Source of the DNA: Lachnospiraceae bacterium
GTDB lineage: Bacteria; Bacillota; Clostridia; Lachnospirales; Lachnospiraceae
DNA: 64,000 nucleotides
NCBI GenBank assembly: GCA_022792535.1
Contig: JAAWBG010000065.1
Span: 1-64,000 of the forward strand
Direction of reading: 5' to 3'
The number at the start of each line of letters is the position of its first letter. Position 1 is the first letter of the stretch. This document shows positions 51,239 through 61,014 of the stretch, piece after piece. The position numbers and the translations under genes are program-made. The notes beneath the pieces are model-generated. The model was not told the origin of the DNA, ran no database searches, and saw only the letters and a list, made by a program, of their open reading frames with translations.

Positions 51239-54040
51239 ATGGCAAAAGTCAGAATTTATGAAATTGCAAAAGAATTGAAAATACAATCCAAAGATGTGAT
51301 AGAGTTTTTAAAGGGAAAAAATATTGATAAAAAGGCCAGCAGCGCCATTGAGGATGAAGTGATTGATATGGTGAAGGGAAGATTTGCAGGAGCAGCTGCA
51401 GAGGCTTCCAAACCAGAGACGCCGAAAAAGACAGAGACGGGAAATGCAAAGTCAGAGTCAGTTAAGGACAGGAAAGAAGAGCCTAAAAAAGAGGAAAATC
51501 TTTCTGTAAAAAAGGAAGAAACAGGGAAAAAAGAAGGAGCGGAGGCAGCAAAGACAGAAGAGAGTAAAAAGACCGAATCTGTTCCGAAAGAGACAAGGAA
51601 AGAGGAAGCTGGAAAAGAGGAGGCGGCAGAACGTCCCAGAAAGAAATCCAGTATCACAGCAGTCTTCAATCCCCAAAACAGCAAAACCGCTCCCAGACGT
51701 GTTGGAAAACCTCAGGGAGACCGGAACGAGAGAGGAAACAGATCTCAGGGAGACCGGCCTGGAAATGCGCAAAATGAAAGAAACAGCAGACCCCAGGGAG
51801 ACCGGAATGGAAATACACAAAATGAGAGAGGAAACAGACCTCAGGGAGACCGGAATGAGAGAGGAAACAGACCTCAGGGAGATCGGAATGAGAGAGGCGG
51901 CAGATTCCAGGGAGACCGGAACGAGAGAGGAAACAGACCTCAGGGAGATCGGAATGAGAGAGGGAACAGACCTCAGGGAGATCGGAACGAGAGAGGAAAC
52001 AGACCTCAGGGAGACCGGAATAACCGTTCTTCGCAGAATGGGCGCCCTGGTCAGAGAAACCGTTTTGAGCAGGAGATTAATAAGCTGAATCAGAGCACAC
52101 CTTCTGCATCCATGGAGGAGACCAGAGGAAAAGAGAGCAGAGAGCGGGAAAATCGAAAAGGGAATAATCAGCGCCATGAAAAAGAGCTGATGGGTAAGAA
52201 AAAAGAACGTTTTGATAACTTAGAGAAGAAAACCAGAGGCAAGAAACATCAACAGCCTCAGCATCAGCAGCAAAAAGAGGAAGAGACCATCAAGACCATT
52301 ACGCTGCCGGAGAAACTTACCATTAAAGAATTGGCAGACCGAATGAAGATCCAGGCTTCCGCTATTATCAAAAAGTTATTCCTGCAGGGAACTATGGTAA
52401 CAGTAAACAGCGAGATTGATTTTACGGCAGCCGAGGAAATCGCATTAGAGTTCAACTGCATCTGTGAGCAGGAAGAAAAAATTGACGTGATTGCAGAGCT
52501 GCTGAAAGAGGAAGAAGAGGATGTGTCTGTTCAGGTAAAACGTCCGCCGGTAGTCTGCGTAATGGGCCACGTTGACCATGGAAAAACCTCTCTTTTGGAC
52601 GCGATCCGGGACACTCATGTGATCGACCGGGAAGCTGGCGGTATTACTCAGCATATCGGCGCTTATATGGTGGAATGCAATGGAGAAAAGATCACATTTT
52701 TGGATACTCCAGGACATGAAGCCTTCACAGCCATGCGTATGCGGGGAGCTAATGCCACAGATATTGCAATCCTGGTGGTAGCGGCAGACGACGGTGTGAT
52801 GCCTCAGACCGTGGAAGCGATCAGCCATGCCAAAGCGGCTGGCGTAGAGATTATTGTGGCCATCAATAAAATTGATAAACCAAGCGCTAATATTGAGCGT
52901 GTAAAACAGGAATTGGCAGAGTATGAATTGATTCCAGAGGATTGGGGCGGAAGTACTATTTTTGTTCCCGTATCTGCCCATTCTCACGAAGGAATTGACA
53001 CTTTGCTGGAGATGGTGCTTCTGACTGCAGAGATCTGCGAGCTGAAGGCCAATCCAAAACGGAATGCAAGGGGACTTGTCATTGAAGCCCAGTTAGATAA
53101 AGGAAGAGGTTCTGTGGCCACTATTTTGGTACAGAAGGGAACTTTAAAGGTAGGTCAGCCAGTGGCCTGCGGAAGCTGTTACGGAAAAGTAAGAGCTATG
53201 ATTGACGATAAGGGAAGAAGAGTGAAAGAGGCAGGGCCTTCTACTCCAGTGGAAATATTAGGCTTGAATAATGTGCCCAATGCTGGGGAAATCTTTGTAT
53301 GTACGGACTCTGAAAAAGAAGCCAAGAGTTTTGCAGATACCTTTATCTCTGAGGGACGCGAAAAGATGTTAGAGGATACTAAGTCCAGAATGTCTTTGGA
53401 TGATCTGTTCTCTCAGATTCAGTCTGGAAACGTAAAAGAGCTTCCGATTATTGTAAAAGCAGACGTGCAGGGTTCTGTGGAAGCAGTAAAACAGAGTTTG
53501 GTAAAATTATCCAACGAAGAAGTTGTGGTAAAAGTGATCCATGGAGGCGTAGGCGCCATCAATGAATCTGATGTGAGCCTTGCTTCTGCCTCCAATGCCA
53601 TTATCATTGGATTTAATGTACGGCCGGACGCTACTGCAAAAGCGACTGCAGAACGGGAAGGGGTAGATATGCGTCTGTACAAGGTGATCTACAATGCCAT
53701 TGAAGATGTGCAGGCGGCCATGAAAGGTATGCTAGATCCTGTATTTGAGGAAAAAGTACTGGGTCACGCAGAGGTGCGCCAGATCTTTAAAGCTTCCGGT
53801 GTGGGAAATATTGCCGGTTCTTATGTATTAGACGGTGTGTTCCAGCGTGGATGCAAGGTGCGGATTTCCAGAGAAGGAGAGCAGATCTTCGAAGGTGATC
53901 TGGCATCCCTGAAACGTTTCAAAGATGACGTGAAAGAAGTAAAGGCAGGATATGAATGCGGTCTGGTATTTGAAGGCTTCAATGATATTCAGGAGATGGA
54001 TATTGTGGAATCCTATATCATGGTAGAAGTGCCGCGCTAG
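51239..54040 (+). CDS. infB: Translation initiation factor IF-2
   Basis: 933 residues. Short N-terminal IF2_N module ([24 protein letters not shown]), then about 300 residues of low complexity: a Lys/Glu-rich part and nine QGDR-type repeats. A second IF2_N module ([27 protein letters not shown]) precedes the GTPase domain with [27 protein letters not shown] and NKIDK, then domains II-IV. GTPase that brings initiator tRNA to the 30S subunit. GGAGGTAG precedes the start. Confidence 0.96.
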   Translation: MAKVRIYEIAKELKIQSKDVIEFLKGKNIDKKASSAIEDEVIDMVKGRFAGAAAEASKPETPKKTETGNAKSESVKDRKEEPKKEENLSVKKEETGKKEGAEAAKTEESKKTESVPKETRKEEAGKEEAAERPRKKSSITAVFNPQNSKTAPRRVGKPQGDRNERGNRSQGDRPGNAQNERNSRPQGDRNGNTQNERGNRPQGDRNERGNRPQGDRNERGGRFQGDRNERGNRPQGDRNERGNRPQGDRNERGNRPQGDRNNRSSQNGRPGQRNRFEQEINKLNQSTPSASMEETRGKESRERENRKGNNQRHEKELMGKKKERFDNLEKKTRGKKHQQPQHQQQKEEETIKTITLPEKLTIKELADRMKIQASAIIKKLFLQGTMVTVNSEIDFTAAEEIALEFNCICEQEEKIDVIAELLKEEEEDVSVQVKRPPVVCVMGHVDHGKTSLLDAIRDTHVIDREAGGITQHIGAYMVECNGEKITFLDTPGHEAFTAMRMRGANATDIAILVVAADDGVMPQTVEAISHAKAAGVEIIVAINKIDKPSANIERVKQELAEYELIPEDWGGSTIFVPVSAHSHEGIDTLLEMVLLTAEICELKANPKRNARGLVIEAQLDKGRGSVATILVQKGTLKVGQPVACGSCYGKVRAMIDDKGRRVKEAGPSTPVEILGLNNVPNAGEIFVCTDSEKEAKSFADTFISEGREKMLEDTKSRMSLDDLFSQIQSGNVKELPIIVKADVQGSVEAVKQSLVKLSNEEVVVKVIHGGVGAINESDVSLASASNAIIIGFNVRPDATAKATAEREGVDMRLYKVIYNAIEDVQAAMKGMLDPVFEEKVLGHAEVRQIFKASGVGNIAGSYVLDGVFQRGCKVRISREGEQIFEGDLASLKRFKDDVKEVKAGYECGLVFEGFNDIQEMDIVESYIMVEVPR
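51713..52048 (+). repeat. Tandem repeats in the infB linker
   Basis: Nine units start with QGDR; five or six are near-identical 33-base units encoding [11 protein letters not shown]. The linker is Arg/Gly/Asn-rich and disordered. Long opposite-strand ORFs across it are a by-product of the repeat. Confidence 0.85.
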
Positions 54041-54051
54041 AAAGGCAGAAT

Positions 54052-54414
54052 ATGAGAAAAAACAGTATTAAAAATACAAGGATCAATGGGGAAGTGCTGC
54101 GGGAATTGAGCAATATCATCCGGGGAGAGATGAAAGATCCCAGAGTCAATCCCATGACCTCTGTGGTGGCAGTGGAAGTGGCGCCTGATCTGAAAAGCTG
54201 TAAGGCTTACATCAGCGTTTTGGGAGATCAGAAATCCCAGGAAGATACCCTGGCAGGATTAAAAAGTGCAGAAGGGTATATCCGCAGCAGACTTGCCAAA
54301 AACATCAATCTCAGAAATACGCCGGAGATTCGTTTTGTGCTGGATCAATCCATTGAATATGGCGTCAATATGTCAAAATTAATTGATGATGTAAACAGAC
54401 AGGGAGAGAATTGA
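54052..54414 (+). CDS. rbfA: Ribosome-binding factor A
   Basis: 120 residues: ELSNIIRGEMKDPRVNPMTSVVAVEVAPDLKSCKAYISVLG and IRSRLAKNINLRNTPEIRFVLDQSIEYG, the standard RbfA KH-type fold. Needed for late 16S rRNA maturation. 11 bases after infB. Confidence 0.96.
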   Translation: MRKNSIKNTRINGEVLRELSNIIRGEMKDPRVNPMTSVVAVEVAPDLKSCKAYISVLGDQKSQEDTLAGLKSAEGYIRSRLAKNINLRNTPEIRFVLDQSIEYGVNMSKLIDDVNRQGEN

Positions 54415-54415
54415 T

Positions 54416-55381
54416 ATGAAAGACTTAGCATCCCAGTTGGCCCAGGTGAAGACAGTTGCCATTGCCGGACATGTAAGGCCGGACGGCGACTGTGTAGGCT
54501 CCTGCCTGGCAACTTACAACTATATTACCACCTGGTTTCCAGAAATTGAGGCAGAGGTATACTTAGAGCCGATACCAAATATTTTCAAATTTTTAACGCA
54601 CGCAGATCGGATTCAGCACGACTGTAAAAGTGATAAAATCTATGATCTTTGTATTGTGCAGGACTGTGGAGACACAGAGCGGCTGGGGGATGCGGTGAAG
54701 TATTTTCACACAGCAAAAAAGACGATTTGTATTGACCATCATGTGAGCAATCACAATTTTGCAGATGAGAATTATATTTTTCCAGAGACCAGTTCCACCT
54801 CAGAGCTGATCTTTGAACTGATGGAAGAAGAGAGAATCACAAAGGAGATTGCAGAATGCATCTATGTAGGCATGGTCCATGATACCGGCGTATTTCAGTA
54901 TTCTTCCACCACGGCAAAGACCATGAACACAGCAGGCATTTTGATGGAAAAAGGAATCAATTTCACGAAGATTGTGGATGATACTTTTTATACGAAAACT
55001 TTCGCACAGAATAAGATCTTGGGACAGGCTCTTTTGAATAGCCAGAGATATTTAGAAGATCAGGTGATTGCCACAAGCATTACCAGGGAAGAGATGAAAA
55101 AGTATGAGGTGCTTCCCAAACATCTGGACGGGATCGTCAGCCAGCTTCGGGTGACAAAAGGAGTGGAAGCCGCAGTTTTTTTGTATGAAAATGAAGATGG
55201 TTCTTGGAAGATCAGCATGCGTTCCAATGGGAAAGTAAATGTAGCGGAAATTGCCATGAAGCACAGAGGAGGCGGTCATGTGCGGGCGGCCGGGGCAACG
55301 ATGGAAGGCGGCAGCCAAGAGGTTATCCGTCAGCTCTGCGAAGATATCAGAGAACAATTGCAGGGAGCGTTAGATCTATGA
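54416..55381 (+). CDS. nrnA: DHH-family bifunctional oligoribonuclease/pAp phosphatase NrnA
   Basis: 321 residues. DHH phosphoesterase motifs: GHVRPDGDCVGSCLA, the DCGD motif, CIDHHVSNHNF, and the DHHA1 end KHRGGGHVRAAGATM. Degrades short oligoribonucleotides and 3'-phosphoadenosine-5'-phosphate. One base after rbfA, and its stop overlaps the truB start (ATGA). Usual position in this operon. Confidence 0.92.
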   Translation: MKDLASQLAQVKTVAIAGHVRPDGDCVGSCLATYNYITTWFPEIEAEVYLEPIPNIFKFLTHADRIQHDCKSDKIYDLCIVQDCGDTERLGDAVKYFHTAKKTICIDHHVSNHNFADENYIFPETSSTSELIFELMEEERITKEIAECIYVGMVHDTGVFQYSSTTAKTMNTAGILMEKGINFTKIVDDTFYTKTFAQNKILGQALLNSQRYLEDQVIATSITREEMKKYEVLPKHLDGIVSQLRVTKGVEAAVFLYENEDGSWKISMRSNGKVNVAEIAMKHRGGGHVRAAGATMEGGSQEVIRQLCEDIREQLQGALDL

Positions 55382-56340
55382 TCAATGGAATTCTCAATGT
55401 ATACAAAGAAAAGGGTTATACTTCTCATGATGTGGTGGCAAAACTCAGGGGGATCCTGGGACAGAGAAAAATCGGCCACACAGGGACTTTAGACCCAGAT
55501 GCGGAAGGGGTACTGCCGGTCTGTCTGGGAAAGGCAACAAAAGTCTGCGATCTTCTGGCAGAAAAGGACAAGGTGTATGAGACGGTACTGCTGTTAGGAA
55601 AAGTTACAGATACGCAGGATGTGACAGGAACTGTACTGGAAGAGGGGGAAGTGAGCTGTTCTAAAGAACAAGTGTGGGAAACCATCCAGCAGTTTGTGGG
55701 AAGCTGCCAGCAGATTCCTCCTATGTACTCTGCACTGAAAGTAAATGGAAAGAAACTCTGTGATCTGGCCAGAGCGGGAATTGAGGTGGAGCGAAAGCCC
55801 AGAGAGATACAGATTTTTTCTATTCAGATTCAGGAAACTGCGCTGCCGAGAGTGAAGATGCAGGTACATTGTTCCAAGGGGACTTATATCCGCACCTTAT
55901 GTCATGATATCGGGAAAGAATTAAAATGCGGCGGATGCATGGAATCTCTGCTACGCACCAGAGTGGCTGGATTTGAGTTAAAAGATGCAAGGAAACTAGA
56001 AGAAATTGAAAAGCTGGCCTTAGAGGCCAGGGAGAGAAAACAGCGGGAAATAGAAAGTCTGGCAAGAGCGGAGCTGTCGAAGGAAGATCTGCAGGGATTC
56101 ATACAGAATACAGACTGCGTTTTTCAGCAGTATCCAGCGTTGTTGGTAAAACCAAAGTATTTCAAACTGCTATCCAACGGCAATCCTTTGAAAAGGGAAT
56201 GGATGCAGGAATGGAAACAGGAGTACGAAGAAGGCTGGCTTCGGATCTACGATGAAAACCAGCTGTTTGCAGGGATTTATCAGTGGGAGAAAGAGAGAAA
56301 AGATCTCAGACCCATCAAGATTTTTATGGATGATCCTTAA
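55378..56340 (+). CDS. truB: tRNA pseudouridine-55 synthase TruB
   Basis: 320 residues: GILNVYKEKGYTSHDVVAKLRGI, the catalytic aspartate in GHTGTLDPDAEGVLPVCLGKATK, YSALKVNGKKLCDLARAG and CSKGTYIRTLCHDIG. Makes pseudouridine 55 in the T loop of tRNAs. The ATG overlaps the nrnA stop by 4 bases; a longer frame back to 55204 is an out-of-family extension inside nrnA. Confidence 0.95.
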   Translation: MINGILNVYKEKGYTSHDVVAKLRGILGQRKIGHTGTLDPDAEGVLPVCLGKATKVCDLLAEKDKVYETVLLLGKVTDTQDVTGTVLEEGEVSCSKEQVWETIQQFVGSCQQIPPMYSALKVNGKKLCDLARAGIEVERKPREIQIFSIQIQETALPRVKMQVHCSKGTYIRTLCHDIGKELKCGGCMESLLRTRVAGFELKDARKLEEIEKLALEARERKQREIESLARAELSKEDLQGFIQNTDCVFQQYPALLVKPKYFKLLSNGNPLKREWMQEWKQEYEEGWLRIYDENQLFAGIYQWEKERKDLRPIKIFMDDP

Positions 56341-56415
56341 ATGGAATCTGCTGAGGAAGCCTGGAGATGTTCAGGCTGATCATGTAACGAAACGATGAAA
56401 AGTAGGGACAGAAAA

Positions 56416-57393
56416 ATGGAATACATAAAGCAGAGTATCACATTTGAAATAAAAGAACCAACGGTATTGTCACTTGGCAAATTTGATGGACTGCACCGGG
56501 GACATGAACTTTTGATGGCGTATATGGAGGAGAAAAAAAGAGAGAGAGAAGACCTGAAAGCAGTGATCTTTACCTTTGACATTCCTCCCAGAGAACAGAT
56601 TCAGAATGTACAGGCTCAGGTGCTTACCACCAACCAGGAAAAGGAACAGCTCTTTGAGAGCGTGGGAATTGATTACCTGATTGAGTGTCCTTTTACCCCA
56701 GAGATCAGATCTATGGAACCGGAAAAGTTTATTGAGACCATTGTGACTAGGCTGCATGTGAAATATCTGGTAGTAGGAACAGATTTTCGGTTTGGACATA
56801 AACGCCGGGGGGATTACCGGATGCTGTTAGAATATGCAGACAGGTATGGATATGAGGTGAAGGTGATAGAAAAGATGCAGGAAGCAGGCAGAGACATCAG
56901 CAGTACGTATATCCGGGAGGAAATTGCTGCCGGACATATGGAAAAGGCCAATGAACTGCTGGGATATGAATTTTTTGTGGAAGGCAGAATCCTTCAGGGA
57001 AAGAAAATCGGCAAAGCAGTTTTGGGAATCCCAACCATCAATCTGATTCCGCCAAGGGACAAACTGCTGCCTCCTTTTGGCGTATATGTGACTGAGACGG
57101 AGTATCAAGGAAAGAAGTATCCGGGAATCACCAATGTGGGCTGTAAGCCCACCATTGAAGGGGAAAATCCAGTGGGGGTGGAAACTCATCTCTTTGATGT
57201 GACGGAGAATATGTACGGAGCAGAAGTAAAAGTGAGCTTTTTAAGCCGGGTACGGGAAGAACGAAAATTTGATTCCTTAGAAGCCTTGAAGAGGCAGATG
57301 AAACAGGATATACAATACGGAAGAAACTATTTTGGTACCAGAGAGGAAGCGGCGGCAAAGTCAGATTTGCCTGCAGGGATAAAGGGAGAATAG
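56416..57393 (+). CDS. ribF: Bifunctional riboflavin kinase/FAD synthetase RibF
   Basis: 325 residues. N-terminal FAD synthetase (nucleotidyltransferase) with LGKFDGLHRGHELL, VVGTDFRFGHKRRGD and ISSTYIREEIAAGHMEKANELLG; C-terminal riboflavin kinase with VLGIPTINLIPPRDKLLPPFGVYVTE. Makes FMN and FAD, needed by the flavoproteins in this window. The ATG at 56416 matches the family start and has AGGGAC upstream; the ATG seven codons before is possible. Confidence 0.92.
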   Translation: MEYIKQSITFEIKEPTVLSLGKFDGLHRGHELLMAYMEEKKREREDLKAVIFTFDIPPREQIQNVQAQVLTTNQEKEQLFESVGIDYLIECPFTPEIRSMEPEKFIETIVTRLHVKYLVVGTDFRFGHKRRGDYRMLLEYADRYGYEVKVIEKMQEAGRDISSTYIREEIAAGHMEKANELLGYEFFVEGRILQGKKIGKAVLGIPTINLIPPRDKLLPPFGVYVTETEYQGKKYPGITNVGCKPTIEGENPVGVETHLFDVTENMYGAEVKVSFLSRVREERKFDSLEALKRQMKQDIQYGRNYFGTREEAAAKSDLPAGIKGE

Positions 57394-57394
57394 G

Positions 57395-59032
57395 ATGGAA
57401 TTAATATTAACATTGCTTGGAGGCTTGGGACTATTTTTATTTGGTATGAATTTTATGAGCCAGGGTCTGCAGAAAGCAGCAGGAGCAAGGCTTAGATCAA
57501 TTTTGGAGGCAATGACGAAAAATAAAATTGTTGCGGTACTGTTTGGAGCCTTGTTTACCGCCATTATTCAGTCGTCGGGAGCCACTACGGTTATGGTGGT
57601 CAGTTTCGTAAATGCCGGGATTATGTCGCTGGCTCAGTCAGTGGGGATTATTTTCGGAGCCAATATCGGTACTACCATTACCTCACAGCTTGTCGCTTTT
57701 AACTTAACGGGAGTCGCGCCGTTTATCTTGTTTGTGGGAGCAGTTTTCATGATGTTTGGAAAGCGGCCCATGGTAAAAAAAGTGGGAGAAGTAATTTTAG
57801 GATTCGGCGCTTTGTTTATGGGAATCAGTATGATGAAGGATTCCATGTCTGGTCTGAAGGAATACCAGAATGTACTGAATATTCTGGGAAGCCTGGACAA
57901 TCCTCTGCTTGGAATTCTTTTAGGAACTGTGATCACTGTGATTGTTCAGAGTTCCTCTGTGACAGTCAGTATCCTGCTGCTGATGGCGAGCCAGGGTCTG
58001 GTGGAGCTTTCTGTTTGTTTCTATGTGGTGCTGGGCTGTAATATTGGTTCTTGTACGCCGGCTGTGCTGGCCAGTCTGGACGCTAAGAAAGAGGCCAAGC
58101 GGGCGGCGTTGATCCATGTGATGTTTAACGTATTTGGTATGGTGATTATCGGACTTCTTCTGGCATTTGGAATGCAGCAGTTTGAATCCTTTATCTTACA
58201 TATTTCCGGATCTGATGTGGGACGCTGCGTGGCAAATGCAGATTCCTTGTTTAAGATCTTCCAGACCATTATGTTCCTGCCCCTCTCCGCCCAGTTTGTG
58301 GCCTTGGCCAGAAAGATGATACCTGGAGACGACAAAGAGAGCGAAGGATATCAGCTTCTCTACATTGGAAAACAGAATATTTTCTCCCCTTCCACTGCAG
58401 TGGTGGAAACTACCCAGGAGATTGAACGAATGGGCGCTCTGGCAAGCAGAAACCTGAGGCTGGCCATGGAAGGTTTTTTTGACGGAGATGAAGAAAAGAT
58501 CTCCAGAGTCTATGAGACAGAGAAACAGATTGATTTCTTGAGCCACGAATTGACGGATTATCTGGTAAAAATCAACCAGCTGCAGCTTCCTGTTGTGGAC
58601 GCCAAACGAATCGGCGGTCTCTTCCATGTGGTAAGCGATATTGAACGGATTGGCGACCATGCAGAAAATATTGCAGATTATGCAGTAAAATGCAGAGAGG
58701 AAAATCTGGACTTTACCAAGAAGGGCGCAAAGGAAGTTCAGGAGATGCATCAGAAGACAATGCTGATCTTCGAAAAAGCTATGGAAATGTTTGTGAACAC
58801 AGACGAGAAAAATCTGCCGGATATCTTAGAACTTGAGAATGATATCGACCATATGGAACGAGAGCTGCACGAGAATCATGTGCGCCGGATGGCCAAAGGG
58901 AAATGCTCTCCCATGTCAGGCATTATTTTTACCGATATGGTAACTGGACTAGAACGTGTGGCAGATCATGCCACAAACATTGCCTTTTCTATTCTGGATA
59001 AAGATCCAGAAGAAAAAGAACCAGAGCGGTAA
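57395..59032 (+). CDS. Na/Pi cotransporter family protein with PhoU-like domain
   Basis: 545 residues: eight or more membrane segments in residues 1-310 with the duplicated QSSGATTVMVVSFVNAG and QSSSVTVSILLLMAS motifs of the NptA/PhoU-linked family, then a cytoplasmic PhoU-like helical domain (about 340-540, with GDHAENIADYA and ERVADHATNIAFSI). Likely a sodium/phosphate transporter or phosphate exporter with a built-in regulator. Starts 1 base after the ribF stop. Confidence 0.88.
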   Translation: MELILTLLGGLGLFLFGMNFMSQGLQKAAGARLRSILEAMTKNKIVAVLFGALFTAIIQSSGATTVMVVSFVNAGIMSLAQSVGIIFGANIGTTITSQLVAFNLTGVAPFILFVGAVFMMFGKRPMVKKVGEVILGFGALFMGISMMKDSMSGLKEYQNVLNILGSLDNPLLGILLGTVITVIVQSSSVTVSILLLMASQGLVELSVCFYVVLGCNIGSCTPAVLASLDAKKEAKRAALIHVMFNVFGMVIIGLLLAFGMQQFESFILHISGSDVGRCVANADSLFKIFQTIMFLPLSAQFVALARKMIPGDDKESEGYQLLYIGKQNIFSPSTAVVETTQEIERMGALASRNLRLAMEGFFDGDEEKISRVYETEKQIDFLSHELTDYLVKINQLQLPVVDAKRIGGLFHVVSDIERIGDHAENIADYAVKCREENLDFTKKGAKEVQEMHQKTMLIFEKAMEMFVNTDEKNLPDILELENDIDHMERELHENHVRRMAKGKCSPMSGIIFTDMVTGLERVADHATNIAFSILDKDPEEKEPER

Positions 59033-59134
59033 AAGTGGAAAAATATGTTTTGTTGATAACTGACACTTGAAAAAGAAAGAACGTTAATAAGGACTGTGAA
59101 ATTGTACAAATATTACATAAATATTACAGGAATC

Positions 59135-59163
59135 TTGACAACGTAATTTTTCGTTGATATAAT
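59135..59163 (+). promoter_or_regulatory. Promoter of the NlpC/P60 gene
   Basis: TTGACA (59135-59140), exact 17-base spacer, TATAAT (59158-59163): full consensus. Confidence 0.88.
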
Positions 59164-59181
59164 TGCAGATAGAAAAGCTAT

Positions 59182-59210
59182 AAAACAGTAGAGTATTTTC
59201 TACTGTTTTT
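59182..59210 (+). terminator. Leader hairpin before the NlpC/P60 gene
   Basis: AAAACAGTAGA (59182-59192) with TCTACTGTTTT (59199-59209), 11-bp stem whose 3' side is T-rich. It lies about 12 bases after the predicted start of transcription and about 90 before the gene. It could be an attenuator or a 5' stabilising hairpin; no known riboswitch core is seen in the leader. Confidence 0.55.
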
Positions 59211-59300
59211 CAGCGTAATGAAGAAGTTTATGAGAGTTTTGTCTTCGGACTTTTTCTATAAATACAACAGAAGATATCAAGTGGGTCTGGGAGGTAAGAA

Positions 59301-60491
59301 ATGAAAAACGAATTTAGAAAAGCAATGGCGGCATGTCTGGCAGGAGCAATGATGTTTGGAATGGTTCAGATGCCGGTGGAAGCATCCAGCAATGTGGAGG
59401 CTGGCGTTACAGCTATGTTAAATGAAAGTCTTGTAGATACAGAGGAAAATACAGAGACGAAAGAGTCTTCCGATACAGCGGAGAAAAAAGAAGATAAAAA
59501 AGAGACTAAGCAAAAAGAGAAGAAAGAAAAATCAGAAGAAAATTCTAAAAAAGAAGAAGGAAAAACGGAGAATTCTGAGGCTGAGAAAGAAAATTCAAAA
59601 AGTGCTGCCGCAGCGGAAGAGACAGAGGAAAGCGCGCCTGCAGCACAGTCGATATGCGGTTACACAAATCTTGGAATTGCAAATGTAGAGAATCATCTGA
59701 ATATCCGGGAAGGCGCCGGAGAGGAATACGATCTGGTGGGAAAACTGCCGGTAGACGCTGGATGTGAGATTTTATCTACAGAGGGAGAATGGTATCAGAT
59801 CCAGTCTGGTAAGGTGACCGGATATGTCAAAGGCCAGTTCCTGCTTACCGGAGGCCCTGCAGAAGACAGAGCAAATGAAGTAAAATCTATTGTGGCGACT
59901 TCTGTGACACAGACCTTGAACGCAAGGGTAGAACCTAATACAGATTGTTCTATCTGGGCAATGATTGCAGAAGGAGAGGAACTGCAGGTATTAGAGAACC
60001 AGGGCGGATGGCTGAAAGTAGATGTAGATGGGGATGAATGTTATGTGGCCAGAGAATATGTAGAATTATCGGAACAGCTTCCCAAGGCAATGACTATGAC
60101 AGAGATCCGTTACGGAGAGGGGGTATCTGATGTTCGTGTCGATATGATTCAATATGCTTGTCAGTTTGTCGGAAACCGTTATGTCTGGGGCGGGACAAGT
60201 CTGACTAATGGCGTGGATTGTTCTGGATTTACCATGCGGATCTATGAGAAATATGGAATTTATCTGCCTCATTCTTCCAGCGCACAGTCAGGATATGGAA
60301 CAAGGATCAATGCTTCCGATGCAAAACCAGGAGACCTGTTCTTCTATGGCAATGGCGGCGGTATCAACCACGTGGCAATGTATATCGGCAATGGTCAGAT
60401 CGTACATGCAAGTTCTGCTAAAACTGGAATCAAGATTTCCAATGCATTTTACCGCAGCCCCATCTGTGTGACAAGACTGTTGAGTGATTAA
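59301..60491 (+). CDS. Secreted SH3-domain NlpC/P60 endopeptidase
   Basis: 396 residues: signal peptide (about 1-29), a Lys/Glu-rich low-complexity stretch (about 45-110), two bacterial SH3 domains (about 115-180 and 195-255), and a C-terminal NlpC/P60 domain with catalytic Cys in NGVDCSGFTMRIY and His in GINHVAMYIG. Cleaves peptide stems of peptidoglycan, probably D-gamma-Glu to diamino acid bonds. Consensus promoter and strong terminator make it a single highly expressed unit. GGGAGG precedes the start. Confidence 0.92.
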   Translation: MKNEFRKAMAACLAGAMMFGMVQMPVEASSNVEAGVTAMLNESLVDTEENTETKESSDTAEKKEDKKETKQKEKKEKSEENSKKEEGKTENSEAEKENSKSAAAAEETEESAPAAQSICGYTNLGIANVENHLNIREGAGEEYDLVGKLPVDAGCEILSTEGEWYQIQSGKVTGYVKGQFLLTGGPAEDRANEVKSIVATSVTQTLNARVEPNTDCSIWAMIAEGEELQVLENQGGWLKVDVDGDECYVAREYVELSEQLPKAMTMTEIRYGEGVSDVRVDMIQYACQFVGNRYVWGGTSLTNGVDCSGFTMRIYEKYGIYLPHSSSAQSGYGTRINASDAKPGDLFFYGNGGGINHVAMYIGNGQIVHASSAKTGIKISNAFYRSPICVTRLLSD

Positions 60492-60500
60492 AAAGTATAA

Positions 60501-60560
60501 AAATAAAATGTAAGAAAAAAAGAGTTCTGCAGGGACTCTTTTTTTCTTACATTTTATTTT
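60501..60560. terminator. Long terminator after the NlpC/P60 gene
   Basis: About 26 pairs between 60501-60526 and 60536-60560, with one extra A in a 7-versus-6 homopolymer; loop TCTGCAGGG. Symmetric, so it can work in both directions. Confidence 0.88.
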
Positions 60561-60679
60561 GTGGGCTGAGCACGGCACATAGAGGAACCAAGTCTTTTGT
60601 GAATGAGGGACTTGAGAGACGGATATGGACTGTTTTCCTTTGTTCTATAAAAATATACAATGGAAGAACCACATCGCTA

Positions 60680-60708
60680 TTGATAATCATTATCATTTAG
60701 AGTATAAT
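60680..60708 (+). promoter_or_regulatory. Fur-controlled feoAB promoter
   Basis: TTGATA (60680-60685), 17-base spacer, TATAAT (60703-60708). A perfect Fur box TGATAAT-C-ATTATCA (60681-60695) covers the -35 and part of the spacer, so Fur-Fe2+ would block polymerase. Confidence 0.88.
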
Positions 60709-60765
60709 GCTAATAGTTTAGACATTGACTTAGATTTGAGCAAGATAAGAGAGCGAGGAACAAAG

Positions 60766-61014
60766 ATGACAATATTAGATGGAAAAGTGAATCAGACTTA
60801 TACCGTAACAGATGTTTCTATCGAAGAGACAATTATGCGGCGGTTAGAGGCCCTGGGGATCAACAGCGGCACAAAACTTCGCATGATGAATCGAAAAAAG
60901 AATGGAACGTTGATTATCAAAGTACGTGGAACCCGGTGGGCAGTGGGAAGAGATATTGCAAGAGGGATTCTGGTAAATCCTGAAGGAGAGGAGGCGCCGG
61001 ATGGAAACAATTAG
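60766..61014 (+). CDS. feoA: Ferrous iron transport protein FeoA
   Basis: 82 residues of SH3-like fold (VTDVSIEETIMRRLEALGINSGTKLRMMNRKKNGTLIIKVRGTRWAVGRDIARGI). The ATG at 60766 follows GCGAGGA; an upstream extension covers the promoter and Fur box and is not real. Overlaps feoB by 14 bases. Cytoplasmic partner of FeoB. Confidence 0.93.
   Translation: MTILDGKVNQTYTVTDVSIEETIMRRLEALGINSGTKLRMMNRKKNGTLIIKVRGTRWAVGRDIARGILVNPEGEEAPDGNN

Noticed and set aside
51713-52048. Regular repeats that could suggest a CRISPR array
   Set aside because: The units are in frame with infB, have no unique spacers and encode [11 protein letters not shown].
51458-52177. A 239-residue open frame on the minus strand across infB
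   Set aside because: It follows from the repeat composition of the IF-2 linker; no ribosome site, no recognisable product, and infB on the other strand is certain.
59164-59300. c-di-AMP (ydaO) riboswitch before the NlpC/P60 gene
   Set aside because: The leader is too short and lacks the conserved core; only one hairpin is present.
60625-60765. N-terminal extension of FeoA
   Set aside because: It would translate the promoter and Fur box; the internal ATG at 60766 has a ribosome site and matches the family start.
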